64,000 bases of DNA from Heligmosomoides polygyrus polygyrus (Eukaryota; Nematoda; Chromadorea; Rhabditida; Heligmosomidae): contig OX377206.1 in NCBI GenBank assembly GCA_947396885.1, forward strand, positions 20,021,114-20,085,113. The letters are read 5' to 3'. The position numbers and the translations under genes are program-made. The notes under the pieces were generated by a model that saw only the letters and a program-made list of their open reading frames with translations, made no database searches and was not told the origin of the DNA. This document shows, in pieces, positions 35,801-48,111 of the stretch (position 1 is the first letter of the stretch; each line of letters opens with the position of its first letter).

Positions 35801-38091
35801 CATTGATAGTGCTCCTCCTAGCCAGAGAAGGGTTTCGAACTCCCGTGGAACTTCAAGTTGAGACCAGAGTTATTAGAAAGAGCTCGGAATACTGAATACG
35901 AATATGGGTGTCAAAATTTCAAAATGAAATACCTAAGCGTGTTGTGACCTGCCGAAATCGAGTGGCCTCACCACAGGCTGGCCGTGCGACACAGCTTGCG
36001 CGAGAGTGGTGAGTCATCGGGGCTCCGTAAGAAGCGTCCGCCAGGTGCGGCGGTGGCGCAGGTGTAGTGCTCCTGCTTGTCGGGTGGGACGTAGTTGCTT
36101 CCGTTCCCATTGCTGCCCTTTTTTTGCAAATCATAATTTACCTTCGAAATGACCTTTTATTCTGAGTTATGACACGTGTCTGCCTAAATAGCCGCGAAAA
36201 CTACCATAAAACTACATTTGTAAAAATGCTTGAAGGTAAAAACTGCTATAGTGACATTTTTATTTACTATTTTGCATAAATAGAGTCAAAATCATATATT
36301 GAACAACTAGATGTGTTTCTAACAAGCTTGGCGTTCATAGAACAAAGCGAAAAAATGTGTGAAGCAGATATTTTGCTAACGTACTGCACATCTTATACAT
36401 GCAACCTCTCTACAACCAGCAACGAAACAGTCAATTGTAGCAAGATCAAATTCAGCTAGAAGAATGGACACCACTTGTGCTGCTGAAAAGGACATAATGA
36501 ATGAAGAAAAAGCGGTAGACCAACGACATTTTGGGCTTCAAAATCAATCAAAAGTGCAGTAGTTCAACGACATTCTGATCATACTCATCATATATTCTAC
36601 TTACCCTTTTGCTTCACACACTTTTTTGCTTTGTTCCACGAATGGCAAGGTTGTTAGGAACACCTAGTTGTTCAATATATGGTTTGGACTCTATTTATGC
36701 AAAATAGTAAATAAAAATGTCATCATAGCCGTTTTTTGCTTTCCTGCATTTTTACAAACATGTATGTTAATTTTCACAGCTATTTATTCAAATGTGTCAT
36801 AATTCAGAATAGAAGGTCATTTCAAAGATAAACTATGATTAGCAAAAAAAACGGCAGCAATTGGAACCGATCCACGACGTCCCACCCAATGAGCAGGAGC
36901 ACTTCCCCTGCGCCACCGCCGTAGCTGGCGAGGCATTCTTTCGGAGCCTGATGACCTACCACTCTCGCCCCAGCTGTATCCCACGGCAAGCCTGGGTGAG
37001 GCATCCGATTTCGGCAGGCCATAACTCGCTCAAGAATTTCATTTTGCAATTTTGACACCCATATTCGTATTCAGCATTCCGAGCACTTTCTAAAGTTTCT
37101 GGTCTCAACTTGAAGTTACATGGGAGGTCGAAACCCTTCCCTAGTAAGATATGGTGCAGTTACCGATCAAGAGAAATCGATGTACCGACAAATTGGAGCT
37201 TCGAAAGGTTATTGGCGAAGTTTATTCTCTAGGTACTAGGTAGAGTAGTCCACAGATGATTTAATCGTCTTTTTGGGGTCAGTTGTCATATAACTAGTAC
37301 TTTTAGAGAGGATTGCCACGCCGACTGGCTGAAGTGCCGCTAAGGGCGAAACCTGCCAGAACTACAAGCGAAGCCTCCAAGCAACACGTCTTTCCCATCG
37401 GTATATTGGCTGCTATATTCCCTATTCGACTTCTCCTCTTCTCGTGACCAGATCTCTCTCAAGTTTCGTTTTGAGATCGCAACGTGTTTGTCATCGAGGG
37501 TCTGTCGGCACGAACAGAGGATAACCATCCGGATTGGAAGCCTCCTCTTCCGCCTTCGGTAGGTCTTCCTTATTTATGACCTTTATCCTTATGCGCAATA
37601 GTTGCTTTACTTGCAGCTGTGTTTAACGTCGAATCGACCTGAACTCATACGAAGGATTGAACATCGACAGGCGGCTATCAGCGCCGCTACTGCGCTGAGA
37701 CGTCGTATTGCTGAGGAGAAAATGGTGTGCTTTCCTCACCCGGCTTCTCGTAGACGACCGATGGCGCGTGTTTTGCTCATGTGTACTTCCGGTTCTTCGA
37801 ATTTCAGGGTGCTGCCCGTGCAGTGGTGCAGGGGAAATGCTCGTTCAGTCACGCGAAGCATAGTCTCTTCCTCGATCCCACCAGAATCACAGCGTTCCCC
37901 AAAGAAGAGATTATCAATTTGACAAAAAAGTTAGTGAATGTCCATTTTACAGCTCTGTGATTCGTTATGGATCCTCATGGAAAGCTTTCAGACATCTTCG
38001 TGCTTCTAATGCCTACAGGTCTGAAGTTTCTGGTGAGAGAGACCGAGTCGACGTTGCTGCCTCTAAGATTATTGCCCAGTCTTTTAGTGAG
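32900..38091 (+). CDS. Multi-exon host gene, partial, product unidentified
   Basis: Seven exons fit together in phase: 32900-33014, 33079-33380, 34379-34531, 34589-34687, 37617-37724, 37808-37929 and 38019-38091. Acceptors include CATTTTCAG, TTACTTGCAG and ATTTCAG; donors include GTATGT, GTTTGT, GTACGG and GTTAGT. About 324 codons are visible. The second exon encodes a basic coiled coil (VERLKAEVKRLKRVIQKKD) followed by a Ser/Thr/Gln-rich linker. The third and fourth encode TFVIHKGSKFTIQKKDN and FTVPRPFGELYLN. The fifth holds a charged helix (RPELIRRIEHRQAAISAA). I recognise no family. The 5' and 3' ends are not found. Alternatives: a short terminal exon at 34752-34787, ending in TAG, would split this into two genes; and 37953 could be an alternative start for the last exon. 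The roughly 2.9-kb intron 34688-37616 carries SINE-A and the 1.3-kb PIF-like element. Confidence 0.6.
33829..33968. repeat. Hairpin MITE H5 (intronic)
   Basis: The left end CAGGTCTCGTTTAGACTTCG mirrors GGAAGTATAAACGAGGCCTC. A CGGCGTCACT unit is duplicated near 33935-33950. It lies in the intron between the second and third exons of the multi-exon gene. Confidence 0.75.
35088..35395 (+). repeat. SINE-A copy, near complete
   Basis: Starts GCGTGTAGCGCAGTCGGAGG (A-box TAGCGCAGTCGG), with the B-box-like GGTTCGGATTTCC about 45 bp later. It ends with three TTTATCC-like units at 35366-35395. It is the clearest copy for defining the family together with that at 52 kb. It lies in the long intron of the multi-exon gene. 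Confidence 0.85.
35818..37144. mobile_element. PIF/Harbinger-like element with tRNA-like heads in TIRs (copy 2)
   Basis: Same architecture as 17670-18949. The inverted arms end in GGGTTTCGAAC and GGTCGAAACCCTTCCCTAG, both with the tRNA-like module (plus strand at about 36047-36118, minus strand at about 36850-36930). The left terminus is eroded (CTAGCCAGAGAAGG), and no clear TTA duplication survives. The centre contains inverted ATTGAACAACTAGATGTG and GAAGCAGATA words. Confidence 0.7.
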
Positions 38092-38247
38092 GTTAGTCCT
38101 TGAATAATGTCTTCAAAAATTTGGGAATCTAGTGAACACAAAAAATCTTATCTTCGAGTGGATGCGCGATTAGAAAGCTTCCAATGGTATTTGGTATTTT
38201 GTATTTTTTGGTAAACTCGTTAGCAACTACTAATGTACTCTTATCTA

Positions 38248-39482
38248 TCAGGTTGGTGCATCAGTTCTCGGACATTTGATCCCTCCTGAATTGAAAGCGC
38301 ATTTTCCCGCCAAATTTCTCACATGTACCAACGCGTAAATGATCGATCGATAGAGAAAGGAAAGGGCTACAAAACTGTTGTTAACATTTACTTCTGCGTT
38401 GTTTACGTCAGCTATTATGGCTAAGCAATTCATCCCAACTGAGACGCATATTCGGCTTCCTGCATGTCATTCCTGCATCAATCTGGCCTCAATGCCAACG
38501 AATCGTATCGTCGCCTGAAGGATGTTTACAACGAGAGTGCTCCTGCTCGAAGTACTGTGTACCAGTGGTTCTCGAAGTTTGCAGTTGGTGAATTCTCAGT
38601 TGAAGATAATGAACGAGAAGGGCGCCCGATGACACTGGTTTTGGATGGCCTCCGAAGTAGAGTGGAAGCGGACCCATACCAAACCACTCGCGAACTATCA
38701 AGCACTCTTGGTGCTAGTCACTCAACAGTCGTTCGAGCATTGAAGTCGATTGGCAAGGTGCAAAAATTGGGTCGCTGGGTACCTCACGATTGTCTCTCCT
38801 TACCCTCAGAGGTACCCACGGATGGCTGGACAACCTTGTCACCGGGGATGAGAAGTGGATACTCTACTCTAATTATCACCGGCGTGACAGTGGATTGACG
38901 CAAATGGAGAGGCAGAGGACGTTTCGAAACCCGACCTTCACGTGAAAAAGGTGATGCTATGCATTTGGTGGAGCGTTCTTGGCGTAGAATACTGGGAGCT
39001 GCTGGACGAAGGATAACATTGACGGCAGAGGTTTACGTCAACCAACTGAGGAAGTTGAGGGCTAACCTTCAAACCATACGAGGAGAGCAAGTGAAGGTGT
39101 ATTTTCAACACGACAACGCTAGACTGCATATTGCTAGAGCGACGGCGGCTGAGTTGGCGGACTACGGATGGACCGTTCTTCCACATCCACCTTACTCACC
39201 AGATCTCGCTCCTTCTGATTATCATTTGTTTTCAAGCCTTCAACGCTATTTGGACGGCCAGCAATTTAGGAACCGAGAGGATGTCAAGGAGGCACTGCTC
39301 ACATTTTTCGAATCACAACCGGCCACGTTTTGGAGAAAAGGCATCCATGACTTACCAGCACGTTGGCGAAAGACAATTGATGTAAAGGGTGGTTACTTCA
39401 AATGATTTGATATTGTTGTTCGTATGTTGTGATAATAAATATTTCATGCCCCAAGTGTCCGAGAACTTATGCACCAACCTAA
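38248..39482 (+). mobile_element. Mariner transposon, 1.24 kb, TA-flanked
   Basis: The left end TCAGGTTGGTGCATCAGTTC and right end GAACTTATGCACCAACCTAA are inverted. Each is flanked by TA (38246-38247 and 39483-39484). The length is that of a complete mariner. It lies just downstream of the last recognised exon of the multi-exon gene and in the same orientation. Confidence 0.9.
38418..39405 (+). pseudogene. Mariner transposase, frameshifted
   Basis: Encodes a D,D34D transposase that would cut and paste its own element at TA sites. The start is at ATG 38418 (MAKQFIPTETHIR). Then come a frameshift, a helix-turn-helix region (NANESYRRLKDVYNESAP), the WVPH linker near 38780, and GDEKW with the first Asp at 38847-38849. 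HDNARLH carries the second Asp at 39112-39114, and SPDLAPSDYHLF the third at 39217-39219, giving the 34-residue spacing. Frameshifts near 38460, 38800 and 38880 disrupt it, so it is inactive although the catalytic triad survives. Confidence 0.88.
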
Positions 39483-39489
39483 TAGTTGT

Positions 39490-41440
39490 AGCATCTTCAA
39501 ACTATAGTTTAGCATATTCACGTCAAACTATAGTTTTTCAAAGCAAACTGGACACTATTGAAATCAAGCTTTTTAGCTATTAGTTTCAATACCGGTTTTA
39601 AGTTTATCTCGAAGCGTTGAATAGCATAATTTTTGATCGCATTACAAGGCGCCACGCCGTGCACTTATACAGAACGTCGCTGACATTTTCTGTTCGACAG
39701 GGTAAATACTGCTTGAAGCTGATAGTAGAGATATACGTGCTTTCCGCAATTATTTCTTGTACTCGTTGACTTCACGCAAGCAGGATTATTGCTATCAGTC
39801 AAATGAAATTCGCCGTGACGCACCGGAAATTTGTTGTTCTTTGCACTCCAATACGACTCTAACACAAATTTTTACGCCAAAAGACATTTTATGAAAATTC
39901 AGACGTTTCCATCCGTCTTTTTTTGGTAGGTGGATTATATCTTTTCAATGAGAGTCGTTGCACATTTCTTTCATGTAAAAATCTATTTTGACGTTCTTAG
40001 ATTGTTTTTAGTTTAACTAGACAGGTGTTAACATAGATTTCGAAAAAGTTTATTTTGATTGGGAGGGTGTCAATCTTGCTTTAAGAGGTGTCCAGTTTGC
40101 TTTGAAAAGTGTCCAGTTCATTGAAAAAATGGATAAATGCCATGTGTCCGAAAGTAGCGTTTTTGATGCATATGATGGTAATCCATATCTGATTGAGCAC
40201 TATCAAGCTCGACTAATCGGATGCGCCATTAAGTACATTTGGACATGAATTTGGTAGAATTCATTAGCATACTTTAGAATATTCCATTATTCTGCGTGAC
40301 GAATTAGCCATTTATTTGGTTGACACATGAAAATAACGCTCCAAGGCCTACGCACGCGTCCACTCCGCAGCTGTATGCGTCGGTTTACATGACTATTTTT
40401 TAAAATTAGCAATGTGTGTTCGCGCCAATACTACACTCCATTAAAAACAATGAAATTCAATGGAATTAATAAGGGATTAATGGAAGACGTTGAACTGGAA
40501 AATGCGAAGAATACGTTCCGTTCCCAGAACTTTTCATTCACTGTTCGTTCTTTTGTGTGGTTGAGACGTTCACCTTGGAATCAATTTCGTTCTCCTTCAG
40601 GCTACTAGACAAGCAGTGTTAGCGGGTCGTACTACGACCAAGTACTAGCGACGTTCGTGATTTCGTTCGTTTATGATTATCCGTTGCGGTTCACCTGAGA
40701 GTGATTCTTTTATTATGATCGCGTCTGTAGGATTCGCTTTGTCTTTTTGATTGAAGCGAGCTGTTTGTTCTCGCAGCGTGCTTTGAATTAGGTTTTTGAA
40801 TTATGAAATAGAATAGCCTGAGCTGTCATTGCCATTCTAATTTGTGACGCTCACCACCAATGCTGTACACAGATTAGTTATCTTGTGATTTGTGTAGTAA
40901 TTTGATGCTCAGTTCGCGCTTTTCTCTGCTTCAAGTGCTAAATTGTCCGGGAATTGGTTTTTCCTGTAAAATTGGATAACCGTTTTCTTATTTTCATCGA
41001 TTGGATCGAATAGCCTTCGATGTGTTTTTAGAAGCGAAGAGTATAGTGAAAATCACGGTGAAGTTTGACAGCTATAGGTAAAATCGAGTTCAAGCAAACT
41101 TGATAGTAGTACTACTGTCGACAGTTGTATAAGCTTGTGTACCATTTGACAAGAGGGCGGCTGGTCTTGATAGATCTACTTGAGTAGTCAGGCAGACTAC
41201 TTATGAGATGTCGCGGCGTTGCTTCATGTTCTATGGGCTATTCCGCATTTATCTATAGACTAAATATATCTCTAGACCTTCTGTTTAGTTCATAACGTCT
41301 CTCATAGGGCGCTTTCTTTTCTCAGTCCTTGTAACATAATTTTTGGGAGCCGTGCGGTGAACTTGCAGTGTGAATTTCACGTGAATCCTTAGGTTCCCAT
41401 GTCTTTTCGCCGTCCCTGGTAGGCAGCATTTTGTTAGTCG
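39490..41440. other. Unassigned AT-rich stretch
   Basis: No open frame with coding character. CAAACTATAGTTT occurs twice near 39497-39540. The last few hundred bases could be the 5' flank of the exon candidate at 41443. Confidence 0.25.
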
Positions 41441-41442
41441 AA

Positions 41443-41583
41443 ATGGACAACATTGGTGGTAAATCTGGAGATTCTATGTGGAAGTGGGACTACGACTTTG
41501 ATCACTATCGGGTAGATTTATCGTTATCCAGTGTGGCCTTGTTCATTGAGCATCCTTCAACTTCTCTTGAAGGTGCAGTACCG
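41443..41583 (+). CDS. Candidate first exon, 47 codons
   Basis: The ATG lies five bases after CATTTTGTTAG, which could act as a trans-splice acceptor. The frame reads MDNIGGKSGDSMWKWDYDFD, then a hydrophobic SLSSVALFIEH segment, and ends at a GTTAGT donor (41584). Composition looks coding. No following exon was found nearby, and the product is unknown. Confidence 0.35.
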
Positions 41584-41905
41584 GTTAGTGGCGTGACTTA
41601 GATGGCGACATCTGGCATAGTAATGTTTCTTCATGGATTTCTTACATCAGTAATCCACTCACACCAAGGAATAGTGCCTTATCGATTTGTCTGCAAGCAG
41701 TATGGATATGCAAATGGATGACTGTCATCCATACCACTCAAGATGAACTTTCAAAGGAGGGCGTGGACTAAAGAGCTACAAGCCTCGCTATCTGAACGGA
41801 AAATAATCTACTCCACGAATCAAGTAACGTGCCTTAGGCAGTTTTATAGTGCCACCGACTGGCCGCGCCGCGCCTTGAATTTGACGCTCCGCTGCGCGAT
41901 CCCAG

Positions 41906-42035
41906 TTAGGCCTATGTTATACTTCGGCGACGTCGGTGACACTGTTGAGCGGGTGCTACGCAGCGCGTAGCAGCCCGCGCAACACTGTCGCCGACGTCGC
42001 CTGGAACTGCGTCGCCTAGGTATAACATAGGCCTC
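41906..42035. repeat. Hairpin MITE H6
   Basis: The left end TTAGGCCTATGTTATACTTC mirrors GGTATAACATAGGCCTCAG. The interior is GC-rich (GGCGACGTCGGTGACACTG) with a GCTACGCAGCGCGTAGC core palindrome. It closely matches H7 at 60.8 kb. Confidence 0.8.
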
Positions 42036-42742
42036 AGAAAGAGCGTCAGCGACAAGCACTACGCGAGCTTCTGCATTCGGATTGCACGCTAAGGATGACG
42101 GCGGAGACGGTCCGACGGCGAAGAACAGTTCTTGAACATCCTTTTCAGCACGAAACGATTAGCTCTAGCTTAACCCAGAGCATTTGAACAACGGTCATGG
42201 ACATGTTGACGGTCATGGGCGTAAACAGCCCACCTGAGAGTGAGACACCTAGGAAACTAAGCTTGACGAAACACTTAGGTGCTAAACTCCCACACGTGAT
42301 AGAATAGGTCTGTTTTTTCTCCAGATTGACCGACTTGTAGGCAGTTCCGAATTTGATATATTTGCATAGGTAAGGCTGAAACAGGATAACTAGTCAGTGT
42401 GACAGAAGAGCTATCATATTGACTATGCATGGTGTGCAGAAGAATTTCAAGCCCTGACAATCGTACGACATGTTTTTAAACATTAGCTTTCACGCTACAC
42501 GGGCCTTATCAGGTCCATAACCACAGCTACCGTAGCATAACCGTTTATGCCGTCGAAAGCACTTCACGACGCCTATAGCGTGCTCATCCGACAATTCGAC
42601 ACATCTTAACTACTACTGCATTGTTCTACTAATACTCATTCTAACAATGCTAAATATTCCAGTTACTACCAACTACACTATTCTACTCTTGCGTGCAAAC
42701 AAAAGTGCTCGCCCAAAATATGTAATAAGGTTACCAAACTAA

Positions 42743-43840
42743 CCAGGGAAGGGTCTCAGGCGTAGCTCTGAATGGGGGAAGTGGATAGTACTGCGAGAGT
42801 CTCCACCCTTCATGTAGTAGAAAAACATGTTTCGTTTTTGCTGAGTCCTTGAACCCAAAGAACTACGCGCCCTTGAAATTGGCGGTACGGTATTGCACCG
42901 TCACCCGTACCCACTATAACCTACCGTAATTGGCCGAAGTTTGAAAAACGGATGTCAAATTCGTGACCCCAAAAAACCCCCTGGGCGAGGTTTGGTCGAA
43001 AAATTTTTTCGACCTCTCCTAGACCTCTGGAGTCGTGAAAGTAGTGTCGTGAAAGTCGTGCCTTATTTCAGTCTAAATCAGCTTACTTCCTACACATCTC
43101 CTACACATTTATATCACTCTAAATTGTTAACTAAAGGTTTCTGTGAGCACTTTTCTCAGTTTCTGAATTATACAATGTCTTGTGTTTTTAAGCGAATGTT
43201 AAATAATGAGCTTACAACAGGTACGGGTTACAGCAGGTACGGATGACTAGGGCTGTCGAAGTCATAATCATCGATTTCGCCCAAACTTCACCCACGGGGG
43301 TTATTTGGGATGGTGATCACGAATCTTACATCCGTTTTTCGTTTTATCCTGAAGTAGGTAAAAGTGATTAACGATAAGGTCATGGTCACCGTTTTTGCCC
43401 AAACTTCGCATTGAGTACGAATCTGACCCTTATTTGACAATTTGGAGTGAAATAAATATGTAGAAGATGTGTAGGAAGCAAATTGGTGAAGAAGGCGGCA
43501 ATCATGAAAAATGCAAAAGTATTGTATAGCACGGGAGTCGTACACCTGACCTAGCACCTGCAAAGCAGCCCGCACCCTGCTGAGCCATCGACTCGCTTGC
43601 TGCGGGCCTTTTGCCGCGTCCCATACAACAGCGCACGCGCACGCATGCACATGGGCACGTGCTGACGGTTCGCTACTGTACCCCCCCCCCCCCCCTCCCA
43701 CCCCTCTTCGAGGGCCCGTAACTCTTTTGCTTCAAGGACCCAGCAAAAACGAAACATGTTTTTCTACTATATGGAGGGTGGGGATTCTCGTAGTACTATC
43801 TATTTCTCCCTTCAGACCTTCGCCTGAGACCCTTCCCTGG
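42743..43840. mobile_element. PIF/Harbinger-like element, TAA target duplication
   Basis: The ends CCAGGGAAGGGTCTCAGGCG are perfectly inverted over 20 bp and flanked by TAA on both sides (42740-42742, 43841-43843). Further inverted words (AAAACATGTTTCGTTTTTGC) extend the arms to over 120 bp. Pieces of the hAT-like MITE family (GGTCGAAAAA, GGTGATCACGAATC) are nested at about 42940-43050 and 43210-43440. A 15-C run lies at 43681-43695. Confidence 0.75.
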
Positions 43841-44993
43841 TAAGTCGACTCACCCTCCCTTTCAAATACGTGTACCTGGTTAAGGGGCTCGACTGTCCTA
43901 ACAGGGATGACACATAGAACACAAGACAATGTTGTGGACACCACGAAACTGTTGTCATTAAACAAGCAGGTCATGACCCTCCGCTTCATGGAGCTGGAGA
44001 ACCGCCCCTTTATCTGAACGACATTAATAACTCAGACTGAATTCAATCATCGTGATTGCAAAAATCAGGTACAAATCATTGACGATACTTTTCTGGTCAG
44101 CGATCACCAATGGAAAAGCTAAGCCAGAACACCATCTCAACATAGATTTTTTTTAGATTGAGTGAGTATGGTGAACTCAATCACACCACCAAAATGGTGA
44201 CCAAATCTGTCAAAATCAGTTCGACCTTTTCTTGAAATGCTTTGCGCTCAGTATTACCCAACATTGTATATCAGTTTGCTCCGCCCTATTGAGGTACAAT
44301 GCAAATCGATAGAAATATTAGTGGTTGATGCTTTCCACATGAGTGTAGCAACTTTCTAGACCCCGCTTCCAATCGCGAATGTTATTCGATCGTGGGTTTG
44401 CGTCAATTCTATTCGGTAGGGCAGCATGAATCTATTATGAACAAATTGACTGACCTTGCCATTGTTACTAAATGAGACGTGGATCGAAGAATACTCACTC
44501 CCTATCTCTAAGAAACTTCCTCCAATGTCTTTCTGTGAGCTGAAATGGAACAACCTTCGGCAGCAGAAATGCGATTTCCTTGCTAGCTCTGGACCGAAAA
44601 CGGAGGAGCTTCTAGACAGGAGCTTATTTTTTAAAATATTGTATTGCACTTGTTCCTCCTCTTGAACTGATCTGCTTCAAACAGCGGCCCTTTCAGTGTT
44701 GGAGAAATAGAAGAATTAGCTAACCGAAGAGACAATTCGAGAGGCTAGGACGGTGTCTTCTGCCGCAGTAACACATTAAATCATGAAAGACAATTTTCAA
44801 AAGAAGCAGGAATGAGCTGTAAGAGGAGAACATTAGAGTGGGCACATCTATATAGTCCAGTCCACCACATATATTTGGGCTCCAGTTGGTTGTAGATCAA
44901 ACACCATATTTGCAAAAATTTACGATTTGCGACTCAAAATGTCATAAATCGTAAATCGTAAATTGTAATTACGCACACCCCTGATTAAAACTA

Positions 44994-46032
44994 TTAGGTT
45001 GTCCCATAAGTCCTTGCAGTTTTTTTCAACGATTCACTGCAGATTTCGCCCGCAGTCTCTTGCATAGCGCTCCATAGCTTTCGAAATAGAATGATTTGCT
45101 CTATCAGAACATGTATTGCATTTCGTCTTTCATCATGAATTTTGTCAATTTTAGGTCGTTGAAGTGAAAGTGAAAAGTGAAAAAGTAACCATTTGCGCAC
45201 TTGTTGTTCTCTCCGCTTAGGTTTGTAATTTTTTGCGCAGTTTTTTATAGCATTTGGAAGACAATGTTCTGTACTACAAGAATATGTGTTGGATTTATTT
45301 TCTCACTTGCCCTTTATTGATTTTTAGGCCAATCAAATTGGGAATTCCGACTTTCCGTCCAAATTTTTACCAAAACTTCTGCTCTGTGGTTGGACTTTTT
45401 TGCTTGGTGTTATATGTCGTTTGGAAGAGGATGTCTTGCTCAGTAAGAATTTGTGTCGCGTTTATTGGCTCACGCTGATTTCTGTCGAATACCGGCAACT
45501 GAAGAAGGAGAAGGAGTTGTTGGTGAAGACGATTTTTCTCTTTTAACATTTTGTTGATATTCAATAGAAATCAATAAACGCGACACAAATTCTTATAGGG
45601 CAATACATTCTCTTTCGAATGACATATAACACCAACTCAAAAAATCCAACCACAGAGCAGGAGCTGTCGGCAAAAATAACCACCCTCCTTCGGACGTTCC
45701 AATTTGATGACCTAAAAATCAATAAAGGACAAATGAACAAATAGCACTAACACAAATTCTTGTAGTGCAGCACATTGTCTTCCAAATGCTATAAAAAACT
45801 GCGCAAAAATTACAAACCTAAGCGGAGAGAACAAGTGCGTAAGAAATGGCTACTTTTTCACTTTTTCGACCTAAAAATTGACAAAATTCATGATGAAAAA
45901 AGAAACGCAATACATGGTCTGATAGAGAAAATCATTCTCTTTCGAAAGCTGTGCAGAGCTATGCAAGAGACCGCCAGCGAAATCTGCAGTGAATCGTTGA
46001 AAAAAACTGCAAGGACTTATGGGACAACCTAA
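44994..46032. mobile_element. Non-autonomous mariner foldback, 1.04 kb
   Basis: The ends TTAGGTTGTCCCATAAGTCC are perfectly inverted and flanked by TA (44992-44993 and 46033-46034). The inverted arms extend for about 300 bp (GCGGAGAGAACAAGTGCG, CAATGTTCTGTACTACAAG) and then repeat again more loosely in the centre. No transposase remains, so mobility would have required a mariner enzyme in trans. Confidence 0.85.
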
Positions 46033-46039
46033 TACTTAC

Positions 46040-47745
46040 ACAGAAAAGGACTGCCCTCATGAGCGCTGCTAGTTGCCAGGCAGGTTTCGCAGAAATGGGT
46101 TGCATTCTTCTTTGAATGTAAGCTCGATTGCTAAAACACGTAACTTGCAATGTCGGCGATTGCTTCAGGAAGTACACGTCTACTTCTAGAACACACATCT
46201 TTGGAGAGAAGACGAATCCTCTGACAATAAAGCCAGTTGGAGACTTCAGTAGGAGATGACTTAGACTTGCTGGAAACTGCCAAGCAGAAACAAGAGAAAA
46301 GCTCTTGATTTGTTAACAGCAAGAGAAATTGTAGGGGCAATTATATTTGTTATTTCGGTTGGAACTGCAAATGCGACTTGTAGTTGCGGACCATTTTCCA
46401 AATTCTGGTATTGAAGAATTGTTTCCAAATTTTTGTTATTGGTACTAGTGTGGCTAATGCGGCATGCAGAAGAAACGTGTCAGTCAGTCGCTACATACCA
46501 TCAGGAGCACCAAACGAACACGCTCCTGTAAATCAGAGTACAGATCTCATCGGTCTGGTCATTATTGTCATATAGGCTTCATTAAAGACAAGTACCTGAT
46601 TATTAACTTAATGATTTGCAATGATAATATAGAAATTCCGTTGAGGCGCTATCTCGGAAGACAAGCGCACCATGCATCTTACTCATAGTGATAGCCGAAG
46701 CAAAAACAAAAGCGTTTACTGTAAGGCCATACCCAACTCAGGTCAGCATCAGTTATGAAGTGGTGAAATAACATGCGACTGCCAGAGAACGTCCCAGAAA
46801 TGTAAATATGTATGCTTGTACCCTCTCGTATTGAAATAGGAGGATTTGGATTTTGAGATGGTCCAGTAAAACAGTCTGTGTGGAATAGCTGTCTTCTCCT
46901 CACTTTCAATATCGCTGCTCTGTAGGCTTTATTTTGGTTGTTTGGTGCATTCATCCTTCGCCTCCCTAAGCGCCAGGGCGTTTCATTCCCCTGTGGTCCT
47001 CACTACCTTCCTTCCGAAGGAAGTATAAGTTCGCAAGGTTAAACAGCATGAGGAACAGTGCATATGGGAACTAATCTCTCAGTTTAACTGTTGAATTATA
47101 ATCGAACAGGAGACATGGCTCAAATGAAGTGAAGATGAGGTAAACTGTCTGGAGTTTGAGAGTTCGTCCGTCAGTTACTGGGAAACTTCCAAACGTTATC
47201 AATGTAGGATAGCAGTCGACTTTCACTAGGCTTGATTTCATTGCACCGATCGCGTAGTTTTGTTGCAGTAAAGAACAGGATTTCCTGGACAGTTTAGCGT
47301 GTTCTATATTTTTAATGTTTTTATTACCGTTTTTCTGAAGGCTCCTCTCTGAACGCTTTGATTCCTCATTTTGTTGACTTGTTTTCATTTTTTGTCGTTT
47401 TAGCTCGAGAGAGCTGTGTGCTGTCATCATTACCGAATGCTTTTCATTACGCTTACTGAATCTTATTGCTCCAATGTGTCGACTTTATGAATAAAGCTTG
47501 CTGAGTATGGTACGCTGGTTGTGCATCCTAAGCACTTCTATAAGTGCTGCAATATATGTACATGCTGGTATCACACGTACGTGTATCTCAACGACTCTCT
47601 TTCTTATTTTGTAGTCAAAACATCTGAGATGTGTTAATGAATATCCACCCATAATACATCATCATTTGTTCAAAACATACAGACAAGTTCTGTTTTTTTT
47701 CTGTCCGGGCCATGGACATTCGTTACGTTGTTTTCGACTTGCAGG
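46040..47745. other. Unassigned stretch
   Basis: Short frames only. No repeats shared with other parts of the window were noticed. Confidence 0.25.
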
Positions 47746-47752
47746 CAATAAG

Positions 47753-47883
47753 ACGACATTTACCGTGAGCACGAAGTGTTCGAGAATGGACCACATGTAA
47801 ACTACAAGTGTCTACAGTTGATGTTTCAGAAGAAATTGAAGGAATGTGCGTCCATTTCTGGGAGGACAAAAAAAGCCACCAAA
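47753..47883 (+). CDS. Weak exon candidate
   Basis: One frame reads DDIYREHEVFENGPHVNYKC, then LQLMFQKKLKE and SGRTKKATK, and ends exactly at a GTACGT donor (47884). The best acceptor, TTGCAG at 47739-47744, would place a TAA in this frame, so a weaker AG at 47751-47752 is required. The sequence looks protein-like, but I do not recognise it. Confidence 0.25.
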
Positions 47884-48111
47884 GTACGTAACAGAAAATG
47901 AATGAAAAACTAATGAAAAAACAACAACAGAGTAGTTTAGCTTCTATCTCTGTCCTTGCTTATTAGATGAGTCAAGTTCACCAGTATACGTCCACATCGT
48001 ACTCATAGTTAAAATAGAGCAAGATTCTTGAGTAAGGAAAACTTGCTTGGTGGTCCATTTCAAGGAGACTCAGGAGACTTTTCGCCTTCTATTCATGCAA
48101 TTTCTTTCATG

